The position numbers were made by a program, and so were the translations under genes. The notes below the pieces were generated by a model that saw only the letters and a list, made by a program, of their open reading frames with translations, ran no database searches and was not told the origin of the DNA. A DNA stretch of 64,000 nt from Bdellovibrio sp. GT3 (GTDB taxonomy: Bacteria > Bdellovibrionota > Bdellovibrionia > Bdellovibrionales > Bdellovibrionaceae), in NCBI RefSeq assembly GCF_037996765.1, contig NZ_JBBNAD010000004.1:930001-994000 (forward strand). The letters run 5' to 3'. Shown piece after piece: positions 7,558-14,807 of this stretch. Numbering within the stretch: position 1 is the first letter of the stretch; the number at the start of each line of letters is the position of its first letter.

Positions 7558-8422
7558 TCCTCAGTGGGCGTCATGCCATGAGCTGATTTATTCAGTGGCG
7601 CATAAAACGGGTATTCCGGTTCCAATGATTAAAGCCCAGATGGAGCAAGAAACCGGCTTCTCTTTTAAAAAGAAGGAAAAAAGTATTCTAAAAAAGGACT
7701 ATTACAGGTATGAGCCTGTTTTTGATCGTACTTACTTTTATGGAATGAGTTCCAGGGTTAATTATGCAGATGCATACACCAATGCGCCAGCTTATAAGCC
7801 TTGGCTCTACTTTTTAACCTCAAATAAAGTTTATACGAAGCTTTTGCATCTACGTTCAAAATATAAAGTTGGCATTGATGGTAAGTATGTCGCTGTCCCA
7901 GACAATTACGAAAAACGCACCAAAACCTACAGTCCATTACGTGCTTGGGATCTTGTTGATGCGGATATCAATCATCTGGGGGATTCTCAACGATGGTTCG
8001 ATACTAAAACTACTGATGCTGGAGTGGTTGTGTACACACCTGCTCCAACACTAGCAAATTTTAATTTTGTTGCTCAAACTACCGTTTCTGCTAGTTATGG
8101 AATGATGCAAGTGATGTACCCTACGGCGGTTGGTCAGGGATTCACAGTGAACGGCGTGGGGGATGATCCATGGAAGCTTTTTCGTCCAAGTGTTGGTCTT
8201 GAACTTGGTGCAAAACATATGCTGGCAAAGTATAAAGCTGCAAATACCTCGAGAAACACTAGTACAATGATATCTTTGGATTATTATATGACTAATCTGC
8301 GACTTGGATACGTTAGGTATAATGGATCACCCAAGAACGCCAGAGCAAGAGACTATGGGGTTAATGTTCTGAAGCGATCTGATCAGTACTTTACGGTGGA
8401 GAAAATCGTTTATGCAAGGTAA
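7532..8422 (+). CDS. Lytic-transglycosylase-like (lysozyme fold) protein without its own signal peptide
   Basis: 296 residues from the ATG at 7532 inside the end of the previous gene. The frame itself is open from 7499. Two hallmarks of the SLT/lysozyme-like fold are visible: TGIPVPMIKAQMEQETGF (~residue 22 on), with a Glu at the catalytic position, and ASYGMMQVMYPTAVGQGF (~residue 180), which resembles the GLMQLMPATA motif. The middle section between them is unusually long. No signal peptide is present, which is odd for a peptidoglycan enzyme. It either depends on fusion to the preceding exported frame (+1 shift within 7499-7557) or is exported another way. It overlaps the next gene by 11 bases. 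Confidence 0.7.
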   Translation: MSTIKFVYDPQWASCHELIYSVAHKTGIPVPMIKAQMEQETGFSFKKKEKSILKKDYYRYEPVFDRTYFYGMSSRVNYADAYTNAPAYKPWLYFLTSNKVYTKLLHLRSKYKVGIDGKYVAVPDNYEKRTKTYSPLRAWDLVDADINHLGDSQRWFDTKTTDAGVVVYTPAPTLANFNFVAQTTVSASYGMMQVMYPTAVGQGFTVNGVGDDPWKLFRPSVGLELGAKHMLAKYKAANTSRNTSTMISLDYYMTNLRLGYVRYNGSPKNARARDYGVNVLKRSDQYFTVEKIVYAR

Positions 8423-9443
8423 TCAAATAATTACTGTGGTTCTGACTTTGTTTGTCTTTGCTTGGTGTGAAGTGGGTGGCGGGCAAACTGCGGCTGACGC
8501 CAATCTTGTTAAAGCCAATATTCCGGCATCTTTTAAGTCGATGAAGGATTCAACCGGTGCTGTCGTTTCAGTTGGCAATGGAATTGGATATCAATTTGAA
8601 GTAGCTGAGTTTGATGGCGCTGGAAAAGGAAGGTTTTTGGTTGTCCTTTATAAAGGCGGTTTGGAAATTGGTAACAACCTTTGCGAGCTATCGGTAATAA
8701 AAGTTGTTGGGACTAAAGGCACGGTAATGCCCAAAGCGACGCTTAATTTCAGCGAAGAGTTAACTGGATGTGCTGAAATTGAATTGAAAGATATAGACGG
8801 AGATGGGCGAGTCGAGGTTCTCGTTAAGAACGCAAATTCTAAGGGTCAGTTCGATTCTCCACTTATTTTTAAGTGGAACGGTAAAAATCTTGTAGATCTC
8901 ACTCCGGTTGTAACTGAAGATGGAATGGCTCTCAGTGCTTTTCGCAATATGAGTATATCTGGCGGCAAAGAAGGGAAAAGTAGTCTTTTGATCGACAGTC
9001 CAATGGCGTCGAGTTTAGATCGGAATACGAGGGTACTTGCGGTTATAAATGGTAAAGTTACCCTTCTTGGGACCTATTCATTCTATAAATTGTATCCAAA
9101 AATTAAAACAATTGCAGAATTGCGAAGTGAAACACTTGCACTCCCTGCTGGGACATACAATCTCGAAATCAAAAATCGTTCCGCAGATCTCACAAAAGCT
9201 GTTCGCGCCCAGGTTCAGGTCGGAGCTAACATTGTCATTAAACCAAACGCAATGTGCGCAGGACCTGCTCCAAAGGGTTATAAGCCGCCCAATGATGGAG
9301 ACGGCAATGATGATAAAAACAAAGGCTGTGTTCCTCGTAAAAGTACCTATGTGACCATCATTCTTAAAGGGAATGAGGTTGTGAAGGTGACGGGGTATGG
9401 GGCTACCGGCTCCTATCTCGAAATCTCCCTCCTCAAGAAGTGA
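8412..9443 (+). CDS. Exported FG-GAP/VCBS-like protein
   Basis: 343 residues with an N-terminal hydrophobic export signal (ITVVLTLFVFAWCE). Residues ~115-135 contain IELKDIDGDGRVEVLVKN, the D-x-D-G-D-G calcium-binding loop of FG-GAP/VCBS repeats. A low-complexity Asp/Asn/Lys stretch (PPNDGDGNDDKNKGC) occurs near residue 295. Third gene of the cassette, start overlapping the previous stop. Probably extracytoplasmic and calcium-binding, with possible adhesion or partner binding for the transglycosylase-like protein (inference). Its stop codon lies in the left arm of a large inverted repeat. Confidence 0.65.
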   Translation: MQGNQIITVVLTLFVFAWCEVGGGQTAADANLVKANIPASFKSMKDSTGAVVSVGNGIGYQFEVAEFDGAGKGRFLVVLYKGGLEIGNNLCELSVIKVVGTKGTVMPKATLNFSEELTGCAEIELKDIDGDGRVEVLVKNANSKGQFDSPLIFKWNGKNLVDLTPVVTEDGMALSAFRNMSISGGKEGKSSLLIDSPMASSLDRNTRVLAVINGKVTLLGTYSFYKLYPKIKTIAELRSETLALPAGTYNLEIKNRSADLTKAVRAQVQVGANIVIKPNAMCAGPAPKGYKPPNDGDGNDDKNKGCVPRKSTYVTIILKGNEVVKVTGYGATGSYLEISLLKK

Positions 9444-9565
9444 GGAGCTATAAGGGCTCATCTGCTTCGTTGGATCAAAGCCACCGTCACTGCGACATAC
9501 TGACCAGTATGCCTCGCTTTGGCGGCTTCGCTCCGCCTCGCATCTGAGCCCTTCTAACTCCTCAC
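9440..9565. repeat. 126-bp palindromic element overlapping the stop codon of the preceding gene
   Basis: The 21-base arms 9440-9460 and 9545-9565 pair at 19 of 21 positions. Inside is a nested hairpin CATACT-GACC-AGTATG flanked by further complementary tracts (GCGA/TCGC and AAGCC/GGCTT), so the whole can fold as one long cruciform. An alternative short hairpin CTCCTCA/TGAGGAG (9429-9447) competes for the left arm. It has no T-run and no coding capacity. It abuts the right copy of the cassette repeat. Confidence 0.75.
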
Positions 9566-9661
9566 GGGATATTCAATACATCGGAAAAGAAAATGGTCTG
9601 AAGGGGCTCTGTAAGAGGTGTCCCGGAACCCGTATATCATCACGAAGTGATCGCCAACAGT
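9548..9661 (+). repeat. Right copy of the structured repeat bracketing the cassette
   Basis: Same orientation as the copy at 6046. The 64-base core at 9572-9635 matches the left copy at 54 positions. The internal hairpin is kept, with a G-T pair replacing one G-C. ATCACGAAGTGAT and CCAACAG close the element. Its first bases are also the right arm of the palindrome at 9440-9565. Confidence 0.7.
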
Positions 9662-9677
9662 TATCCCGCAACCCCGC

Positions 9678-9692
9678 GTCTCAAATTGATAC
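9678..9692. promoter_or_regulatory. Near-palindrome GTCTCA-AAT-TGATAC, candidate operator
   Basis: One mismatch from the symmetrical form. It lies 17 bases after the right repeat copy and 142 bases before the gene at 9835, so the order repeat - palindrome - exported gene seen at 6046-6394 recurs here. Confidence 0.4.
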
Positions 9693-9834
9693 TTTGGTGA
9701 CAGAAAACGCGATATTTTATCGTCGTTTACAGTTACCTACAGTTCATAGCTTTTTTATTGGTTTCCATCTGGTTTCGCGATGGTCATAGTTTTGCAATTT
9801 GAAACTCTGAATTGATTTAAAATCGGAGTATCAG

Positions 9835-10134
9835 ATGAGTAAGGTGTGGTGGTTTTTGGCAGCATTGTTCATTGTTAGCCACGGATATGCGGTGGATGAC
9901 TATTTTCCTTCAAGTGCAACAGATTCTTTCGGTTGTCGATTTGCGACCCCTGAAGTTGGTTCGGAAGTAATCCGGTATCATTGGGAAGGTGATTGCAGTG
10001 GTGGTTTCGCAAATGGATCTGGTCAAGTTCGATACTTCAAGGGCACTCCACAAGGTGGACGCGAACTAGTTTATATCATCAAAGGTGTCATGAAAAAGGG
10101 TAGATTTACGGGCAAAAAATTTGGCTCAAAATAG
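9835..10134 (+). CDS. Small exported protein with a MORN-like segment
   Basis: 99 residues. A signal peptide (VWWFLAALFIVSHGYA) is followed by ~78 residues containing two Cys. The stretch YHWEGDCSGGFANGSGQVRYF, then IKGVMKKGRFTGK, resembles the G-x-W-x-G-x-hydrophobic-x-G-x-G spacing of MORN repeats, but only loosely. GGAG precedes the ATG. It has no operon partner. Function unknown; surface or periplasmic location likely. Confidence 0.55.
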   Translation: MSKVWWFLAALFIVSHGYAVDDYFPSSATDSFGCRFATPEVGSEVIRYHWEGDCSGGFANGSGQVRYFKGTPQGGRELVYIIKGVMKKGRFTGKKFGSK

Positions 10135-10314
10135 TTCAGTTGCAACTATGGATTTTCAAACACAATACGCGGTTTTACGCGAGCTTCTGGCTGTTCTGTA
10201 AATACAACACCTGTCCTGAATAGATACGGGTGGCTGGTTTTTTATGGAGCGGCCATGAACGGGCGTATAATTTCAGTTGAGAGCCACAACTGGAATGAAC
10301 ACAAGGAGTGTTGT

Positions 10315-10854
10315 ATGAACAAAAGAATAATGGCTATTGCAGTTCTGTTGGCAGGAAGCATGCTGGGTGCGCAAGTAAACGCCAAACCATCCAGCGGGGT
10401 TATGTCCTCTTTGAATGTCTATTCATACTCGAAGGAAGTTAGTGATTCGCCAGGCGGGGACAGCAAGATGAGCACCCGAGTTTACGACATTAAAGTTGGT
10501 TATATAGGTGCAAGTGGTCTTTATCTGGGTGGGATGTACACCACGAGAAGTGATGAGTCAGGGTCCTCCACCACAGACGGAAATGCACTCGCTGCTTCGA
10601 TTGGGTACGTTGGCGAAGCAGGTGTTTATATCATGGGTCACTACATCGTTTCGGCAAAATTTGGGGACTACAAGGAAGGCACAGGCTTTAAAGCGGATTT
10701 GGGTTATCTATATATGGTGAACAATGTGGTGTTCGTCGGGGCAGAGCTCACTTACCGCAGTATCGATTACAAAAAGAATGATTCCATTCCAAACCTTGAT
10801 AGTCACAAGGTCTCTGAAACCTTCCCGATGTTGTCAGTGGGTGTGGTGTTCTAA
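10315..10854 (+). CDS. Small outer-membrane beta-barrel protein
   Basis: 179 residues from the ATG at 10315, chosen because AAGGAG lies 7 bases ahead and a signal peptide begins there (MNKRIMAIAVLLAGSMLGAQVNA). An upstream start at 10255 is not supported. The mature chain alternates Gly/aromatic/polar residues in 8 or so amphipathic strands (VYDIKVGYIGASGLYLGGMY, ...GLYL-, ...GVYIMGHY) and ends in a hydrophobic residue-Phe (VGVVF), as barrels do. No substrate can be inferred. It converges with the next gene, overlapping by 4 bases. Confidence 0.7.
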   Translation: MNKRIMAIAVLLAGSMLGAQVNAKPSSGVMSSLNVYSYSKEVSDSPGGDSKMSTRVYDIKVGYIGASGLYLGGMYTTRSDESGSSTTDGNALAASIGYVGEAGVYIMGHYIVSAKFGDYKEGTGFKADLGYLYMVNNVVFVGAELTYRSIDYKKNDSIPNLDSHKVSETFPMLSVGVVF

Positions 10855-11048
10855 GCGCGAACCTTTTTCAGAATATAAAATCCAAAGTACATGCTGTTAA
10901 ATAGAATCAGCGCAAGCAAGTCCTCAATCACAATGGGGGCTTGGCGTGTGATCAATAAAAAGATCAGGAATGAGTTGATCGCAACAACACCCACGGCAAT
11001 CAATGCCGTTCTTATCGTCAGGTGTTTTAGAATAAACTCAGTAGTCAC
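10851..11048 (-). CDS. Small two-helix membrane protein
   Basis: 65 residues with two membrane segments (ALIAVGVVAINSFLIFLLI and LLALILFNSMYFGFYIL) separated by a short loop, and a basic C-terminus (KKVRA). No family recognised. It ends overlapping the stop of the barrel gene on the other strand. Confidence 0.5.
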   Translation of the reverse strand: MTTEFILKHLTIRTALIAVGVVAINSFLIFLLITRQAPIVIEDLLALILFNSMYFGFYILKKVRA

Positions 11049-11102
11049 AAATCCGCCTTTAAATGCGTTAATGTGAAAAGCCTATAAATTGGTTTCGATT
11101 TA

Positions 11103-11223
11103 ATGGCACCTTATTCTCAAGAAATTATCAATACGATGAAGCAGGGCGGCTCGAAATAGGGGCCTAAAGCCGGACAAAGAAAGCTTTGTCCGGTACCGGT
11201 TTGGACAAAGTCTGGTCTGTCCA
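11103..11223 (+). ncRNA. Structured leader with two hairpins before the 11346 gene
   Basis: The 297 bases before the next gene hold a perfect 10-bp hairpin CCGGACAAAG-AAAG-CTTTGTCCGG (11170-11193), then a 6-bp hairpin TGGACA...TGTCCA (11202-11223). An 18-codon frame (11103-11159) ends just before them, without a good ribosome site. Neither hairpin has a T-run. It may be a 5' leader or small RNA. I looked for the c-di-GMP (GEMM) core and found only the fragment GGCCTAAA, which is not enough. Confidence 0.35.
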
Positions 11224-11345
11224 GGATTGTGAATATCGCCCTTTATTTAAAATTTACAAATGCCGCCAAAAAGTAGAAACACCATCTCGTTCGAAACGAT
11301 TTAAGTTTAAAAACAAAAACACTTATTACCTTAAAGGGGAATAAA

Positions 11346-11810
11346 ATGAAAAAATTCGTAGCAATGATCGCTCTATTGGCTGGTTCTACTGCAATGGCTC
11401 ACACTGCAGACACTTCTTGGGAAGTTCTTGAGAACGATCCAACAATCAAAATCGAAGCTGGCACTGTATTCATGGGTTCTGCAATTGACTACACTTTCGT
11501 GTGTGTTGATGGCGCTAACCTACGTACTAAAAAACCAGTAGCTCAATACGATGTTATCACTATCGGTAAAAACCAACGTAAAGAAATCTACAAAGGTTCT
11601 AAATACCTTTCTACTCCAATCAACTACACTCGCACTGCTTGGGAATGTGACTGGAACGTTAACGGTAAACACCGCACTTGCGCAGACAAAGTTGTTTCTG
11701 GCACTTACGCGTTGACTGTAACTGCTAAAGTTTCCAAAGTTCTTAACACTAAGAACGGTTACGAGAAATTCTTGTTCAACAAGCAATTGTCTGTTCCAAA
11801 CTGCCGTTAA
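11346..11810 (+). CDS. Small exported protein with strongly biased codons
   Basis: 154 residues. The signal peptide is MKKFVAMIALLAGSTAMA-H and the mature domain is a compact beta-rich chain with six Cys (FVCVD, WECDWNV, RTCAD, VPNCR) that could form disulfides. Codons are strikingly uniform (GCT, TCT, ACT, AAC, TAC, AAA), unlike its neighbours, which usually marks very high expression. AAAGGGG stands before the ATG. No family recognised. Location is periplasm or outside. Confidence 0.65.
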   Translation: MKKFVAMIALLAGSTAMAHTADTSWEVLENDPTIKIEAGTVFMGSAIDYTFVCVDGANLRTKKPVAQYDVITIGKNQRKEIYKGSKYLSTPINYTRTAWECDWNVNGKHRTCADKVVSGTYALTVTAKVSKVLNTKNGYEKFLFNKQLSVPNCR

Positions 11811-11920
11811 TTTGCAGTAGGAGCTAATTTGGGGTCTAACGCTAGGCCCCAAACTTGTTTGTCTCGTTGCATTGTACCCCTTCTTGCGATAGTGAAAGCC
11901 ATCAAAATTGAAGGGGATCA

Positions 11921-12709
11921 ATGGAGATTCAAAGCGCCGAACTTAAACCTGCTGTAAGCACAATACCGGATCAAGTATCCCAGGATATTGAAGCTTACTT
12001 GTTGCGTTTTAAGGACCCAAAAAAGGGTCTGAGCATGCTTGCGACGAAGTCCCGGATCCACGTAAAGACTCTGAATAGATTGCGAGAAAAAACTCACAAT
12101 CCCAATTACTCTACTCTTTACAAACTGTACTCCTGCTTGTTGGAAACCAGTGATTTACATCACTTGGTCGAAAAAACGCCTCCTTTGGTTCGCGAAAAGC
12201 TTGAGAAAACAGATCCTCAATTAAAGTCTTCGCCTCTTCATCGCTTCAGTTTTGATCTTGAAGCAGATTTGCAGAAAGATCCTTGTTTCACTGAACTTTA
12301 TGTTTTGTCTGAAACCCGCCCTTTCGACGCCAGTTTCGTTCAACAGAGATTCGGTTCTTATGGTCTTAGCGTGCTCGAACGCATGATTGACCTTAAGGTT
12401 CTCCGACCCCTCGGGAATGGACTTTATGGCCAAGGTGAGGTGAGAGCACCATTTTCATCCCAAACGATCAAATCAGTAGGGGTGAGACTCACAGAGCGAT
12501 ACTTAAAGCCGGAGAATTCCGACGTTAACTTCGCAAACTTTATGTCCTTGTACTTCGAAAATGTAAGCGAAGAGACATATCGTGAATGGATTTTGATTGA
12601 AGAGCGCGCATTCAAAGAACGCGTCGCACTTCTGGAAAAGCCGCAGGCAAAAGGGAATATCCCGGTATTTGCTTTTACGGCGATTGATACACTTTTGGAG
12701 ACTGAATAA
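11921..12709 (+). CDS. TIGR02147-like putative regulator with helix-turn-helix
   Basis: 262 residues, cytoplasmic. Residues ~35-75 (KKGLSMLATKSRIHVKTLNRL...STLYKLYSCLL) read as a helix-turn-helix of the XRE type. The C-terminal ~150 residues have the alpha-helical layout of TIGR02147/DUF4423 proteins, known from Fibrobacter and Bdellovibrio-type genomes: a 'second winged helix' stretch with VLERMIDLKVLRPLGNGLY, then a helical tail. AAGGGG precedes the ATG. Its stop TAA overlaps the ATG of a tiny exported peptide gene, implying translational coupling. The family assignment is by pattern only, and DNA binding is inferred. Confidence 0.55.
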   Translation: MEIQSAELKPAVSTIPDQVSQDIEAYLLRFKDPKKGLSMLATKSRIHVKTLNRLREKTHNPNYSTLYKLYSCLLETSDLHHLVEKTPPLVREKLEKTDPQLKSSPLHRFSFDLEADLQKDPCFTELYVLSETRPFDASFVQQRFGSYGLSVLERMIDLKVLRPLGNGLYGQGEVRAPFSSQTIKSVGVRLTERYLKPENSDVNFANFMSLYFENVSEETYREWILIEERAFKERVALLEKPQAKGNIPVFAFTAIDTLLETE

Positions 12710-12834
12710 TGAAACTGTTTATCGCACTACTTATTGCTTCTGTTTTAGTTGTTGGCGCAAGCCAAAGTGCATACGCTGGTGGCGGATCTTCCGGTGGTTC
12801 TGGCAACCAACCTCCCCACGGTACAGGTCGCTAG
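12709..12834 (+). CDS. 41-residue exported Gly-rich peptide, coupled to the regulator gene
   Basis: The ATG overlaps the regulator's stop (TAATG). The product has a clean signal peptide (MKLFIALLIASVLVVGASQ, cleavage after AYA near 23). The mature peptide is only about 18 residues, composed mainly of Gly, Ser, Pro, Gln and Asn, with single His and Arg near the end. A strong terminator follows 31 bases later, so regulator plus peptide form one complete unit. Function unknown. A secreted signal or a structural peptide are both possible. Confidence 0.65.
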   Translation: MKLFIALLIASVLVVGASQSAYAGGGSSGGSGNQPPHGTGR

Positions 12835-12865
12835 TCGATTCTGAAAAATTTTGATTTAAAAACTA

Positions 12866-12896
12866 AAAAACCCGGTACAGCAATGTACCGGGTTTT
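12866..12896. terminator. Bidirectional terminator between the peptide gene and the DASS transporter
   Basis: AAAAACCCGGTACA pairs perfectly with TGTACCGGGTTTTT over a GCAA loop. A- and T-runs on both sides serve both converging units. Confidence 0.9.
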
Positions 12897-12906
12897 TCTT
12901 TTTTGG

Positions 12907-14346
12907 CTAGTAGATGCCTAAGATCTTCCACCAAGCGGCGCCTAGGCCCATGAAAATCAGAAGGTAGACAACAGAGAAGATGAATCCGATTCTCCACCAG
13001 TCCTTCAATTCCACATAGCCGACACCGTACAAGATCGGAGCTGGTCCGTGCGCGTAGTGAGTCAGTACGCCGGAAAGTGAGCCCGTAAAGCCCAGCATCA
13101 ATGCCAAGAGCTTGCCTTCAATGCCGACCGCAATACCGACTGCCAACATGGCAGAGTACATGGCTGCCACGTGGGCCGTAGCACTGGCAAACAGGTAGCG
13201 CGTATAGAAGTAAACCAGGATCACCGCGGGGAATGCCCAATACCATGGCAAGTGACCCAGTTCGGATTTAACGATGGCGCTAAACCAGCTGACAAAGCCC
13301 AGTTGATTTAAGCCCTCTGCCATCATGACCAGGGCAGAGAACCAAACCATGGTGTCCCATGCGCCCTTTTCGCCTTTAACGTCTTCCCAAGTAAGGACTC
13401 CGCTTAGCAACAGGAATCCCAAACCAATCATCGCGCCCACAGTGGCATCAATTTTTAACTGTGGTCCAAAAATCCACATCACCAAAAGCATGACGAAGGC
13501 GACCACCATCAACCACTCGTTGCGAGTAACTGCTCCCAGATCTGTAAGCTTTTTCTTCGTGTCCTGCTGAACAGCTTTGGTGTCTTTAAGTTCCGGTGGA
13601 TAGATTTTAAATAGCAACCATGGCGTTAGAATCAAACACACAAGACCAGGAACGATGGCAGCCGTGGCCCAGCCTCCCCAGGAGATTTCCACTCCCAGGT
13701 CTTTTGCAAATTTTTGGCACATGGAGTTTGATGCCGTTCCGGTGATAAACATCGCAGCACCCAGCAAATTGGCATAATAAGAATTCAAAGTCAGATAAGC
13801 GCCCATTTTTCGGTGAGTTTTTGGGTCTGCTGGATCTGAGCCAAAACCCATGGAAATGGATTTCATAATGGGCATCAGAATACCGCCAGCACGAGCCGTA
13901 TTACTTGGTGTGGCCGGCGCCAGAACCAAGTCTGAAAAAGCCAGGCCATAGGCGATTCCCAATGGGGATCCACCCAGTTTGACGATAAACCAATAAGCGA
14001 TTCGTCTGCCCAGTCCTGTTTTGATGAATCCACGCGAAATAAAAAACGCGATGGTAATCATCCAAATGGTGCCATTGCCAAAACCACTTAAGGCCAGCTT
14101 AACTGATTGTGACATGTCGCCAGGCGCGCGCAGTTGCAGTGCTGCGACCAAGGCGATGGAAATCATCGAGATGCTTCCCATGGTGGCCGCCTTGATGACG
14201 ATTCCGAAAATCGCGGAAATAAATATTGCGAATAAATGCCAGGCATTTTCCTTTAATCCCTCGGGCGGGGGAGTTATCCAAAGAAGGACGCCAAGAATTA
14301 GTACGGCAATCCATGCTTTATAGTTCATTTCCTTTTCGTTGTTCAT
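12907..14346 (-). CDS. DASS-family sodium/dicarboxylate (2-oxoglutarate/malate or citrate type) symporter
   Basis: 479 residues from the ATG at 14346, supported by GAAAGGA 7 bases upstream. An ATG-like start at 14367 lacks this. About 12 membrane segments. Family signatures: two helix-hairpin SNT-type motifs, APATPSNTARAGGILMPI near 145-160 and FASATAHVAAMYSAM in the C-terminal half, which in DASS carriers hold Na+ and the carboxylate. It resembles YflS/SODiT1/CitT branches, which move dicarboxylates or tricarboxylates into the cytoplasm. Monocistronic between a shared terminator and its own upstream region. Substrate is uncertain. Confidence 0.85.
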   Translation of the reverse strand: MNNEKEMNYKAWIAVLILGVLLWITPPPEGLKENAWHLFAIFISAIFGIVIKAATMGSISMISIALVAALQLRAPGDMSQSVKLALSGFGNGTIWMITIAFFISRGFIKTGLGRRIAYWFIVKLGGSPLGIAYGLAFSDLVLAPATPSNTARAGGILMPIMKSISMGFGSDPADPKTHRKMGAYLTLNSYYANLLGAAMFITGTASNSMCQKFAKDLGVEISWGGWATAAIVPGLVCLILTPWLLFKIYPPELKDTKAVQQDTKKKLTDLGAVTRNEWLMVVAFVMLLVMWIFGPQLKIDATVGAMIGLGFLLLSGVLTWEDVKGEKGAWDTMVWFSALVMMAEGLNQLGFVSWFSAIVKSELGHLPWYWAFPAVILVYFYTRYLFASATAHVAAMYSAMLAVGIAVGIEGKLLALMLGFTGSLSGVLTHYAHGPAPILYGVGYVELKDWWRIGFIFSVVYLLIFMGLGAAWWKILGIY

Positions 14347-14489
14347 TTGAATCCTTTCAGTCGGCAAGTAAAAGGGTAGGGGTAAACCGATTCAGTGTAA
14401 AGAAGCTTTGGTTTGTTAATCTTTTTGAAATCAAAAAAATATTGTGAAGGCGTATTCAGTAGCTTGCGTTGGTAGGCAAGACAGGTATC

Positions 14490-14807
14490 ATGGCTGTAAT
14501 GCGAATCAGACAAGTTGGATTTTCCTCAAGACTCAAGGCTCATCGAAAACTTCTTACGTATGAAACTTTGAAATTCATCGTGGAGTATTTGCGAGATGGA
14601 AACGCACGTTTGGCGGCATTTCGCTCTGGCGTGCCAGAAAATTATGCCTCTAAACAAGGAGCCTGGCTTAAGAAACATCCCATTGTGTTGGCTGCGATGG
14701 AGTCCGAAGTGGACGAGCGGGACATGTTGCGTTTGCAAAAAGCAGTCGTGGAAATGGAACATCAGATGGACATTTGCAAAGACATTTTAGGTTTACAGGA
14801 TTTTTAA
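14490..14807 (+). CDS. Phage-terminase-small-subunit-like DNA-binding protein
   Basis: 105 residues from the ATG at 14490 (TTG at 14469 and ATG at 14499 are alternatives). Residues ~25-75, with TLKFIVEYLRDGNARLAAF and WLKKHPIVLAAMESE, follow the pattern of Terminase_2-type small subunits (Q-x-F-V-x-E-Y-L-x-D-x-N-A-x-x-A-A ... A..Q...LL..P.V...I), a helix-turn-helix fold. A C-terminal coiled region follows. There are no other phage genes nearby, and its stop overlaps the ATG of an outer-membrane protein gene. It may be a domesticated regulator. Function unproven. Confidence 0.45.
   Translation: MAVMRIRQVGFSSRLKAHRKLLTYETLKFIVEYLRDGNARLAAFRSGVPENYASKQGAWLKKHPIVLAAMESEVDERDMLRLQKAVVEMEHQMDICKDILGLQDF

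Noticed and set aside
9678-9692. Reading the GTCTCA palindrome sites as -35 boxes (TTGA...)
   Set aside because: No consistent -10 box lies 16-18 bases downstream across the sites, and perfect dyad symmetry fits an operator better.
11103-11223. c-di-GMP (GEMM) riboswitch
   Set aside because: Only GGCCTAAA and a nearby GGTA were found. The first half of the core and the conserved loop contacts are missing.
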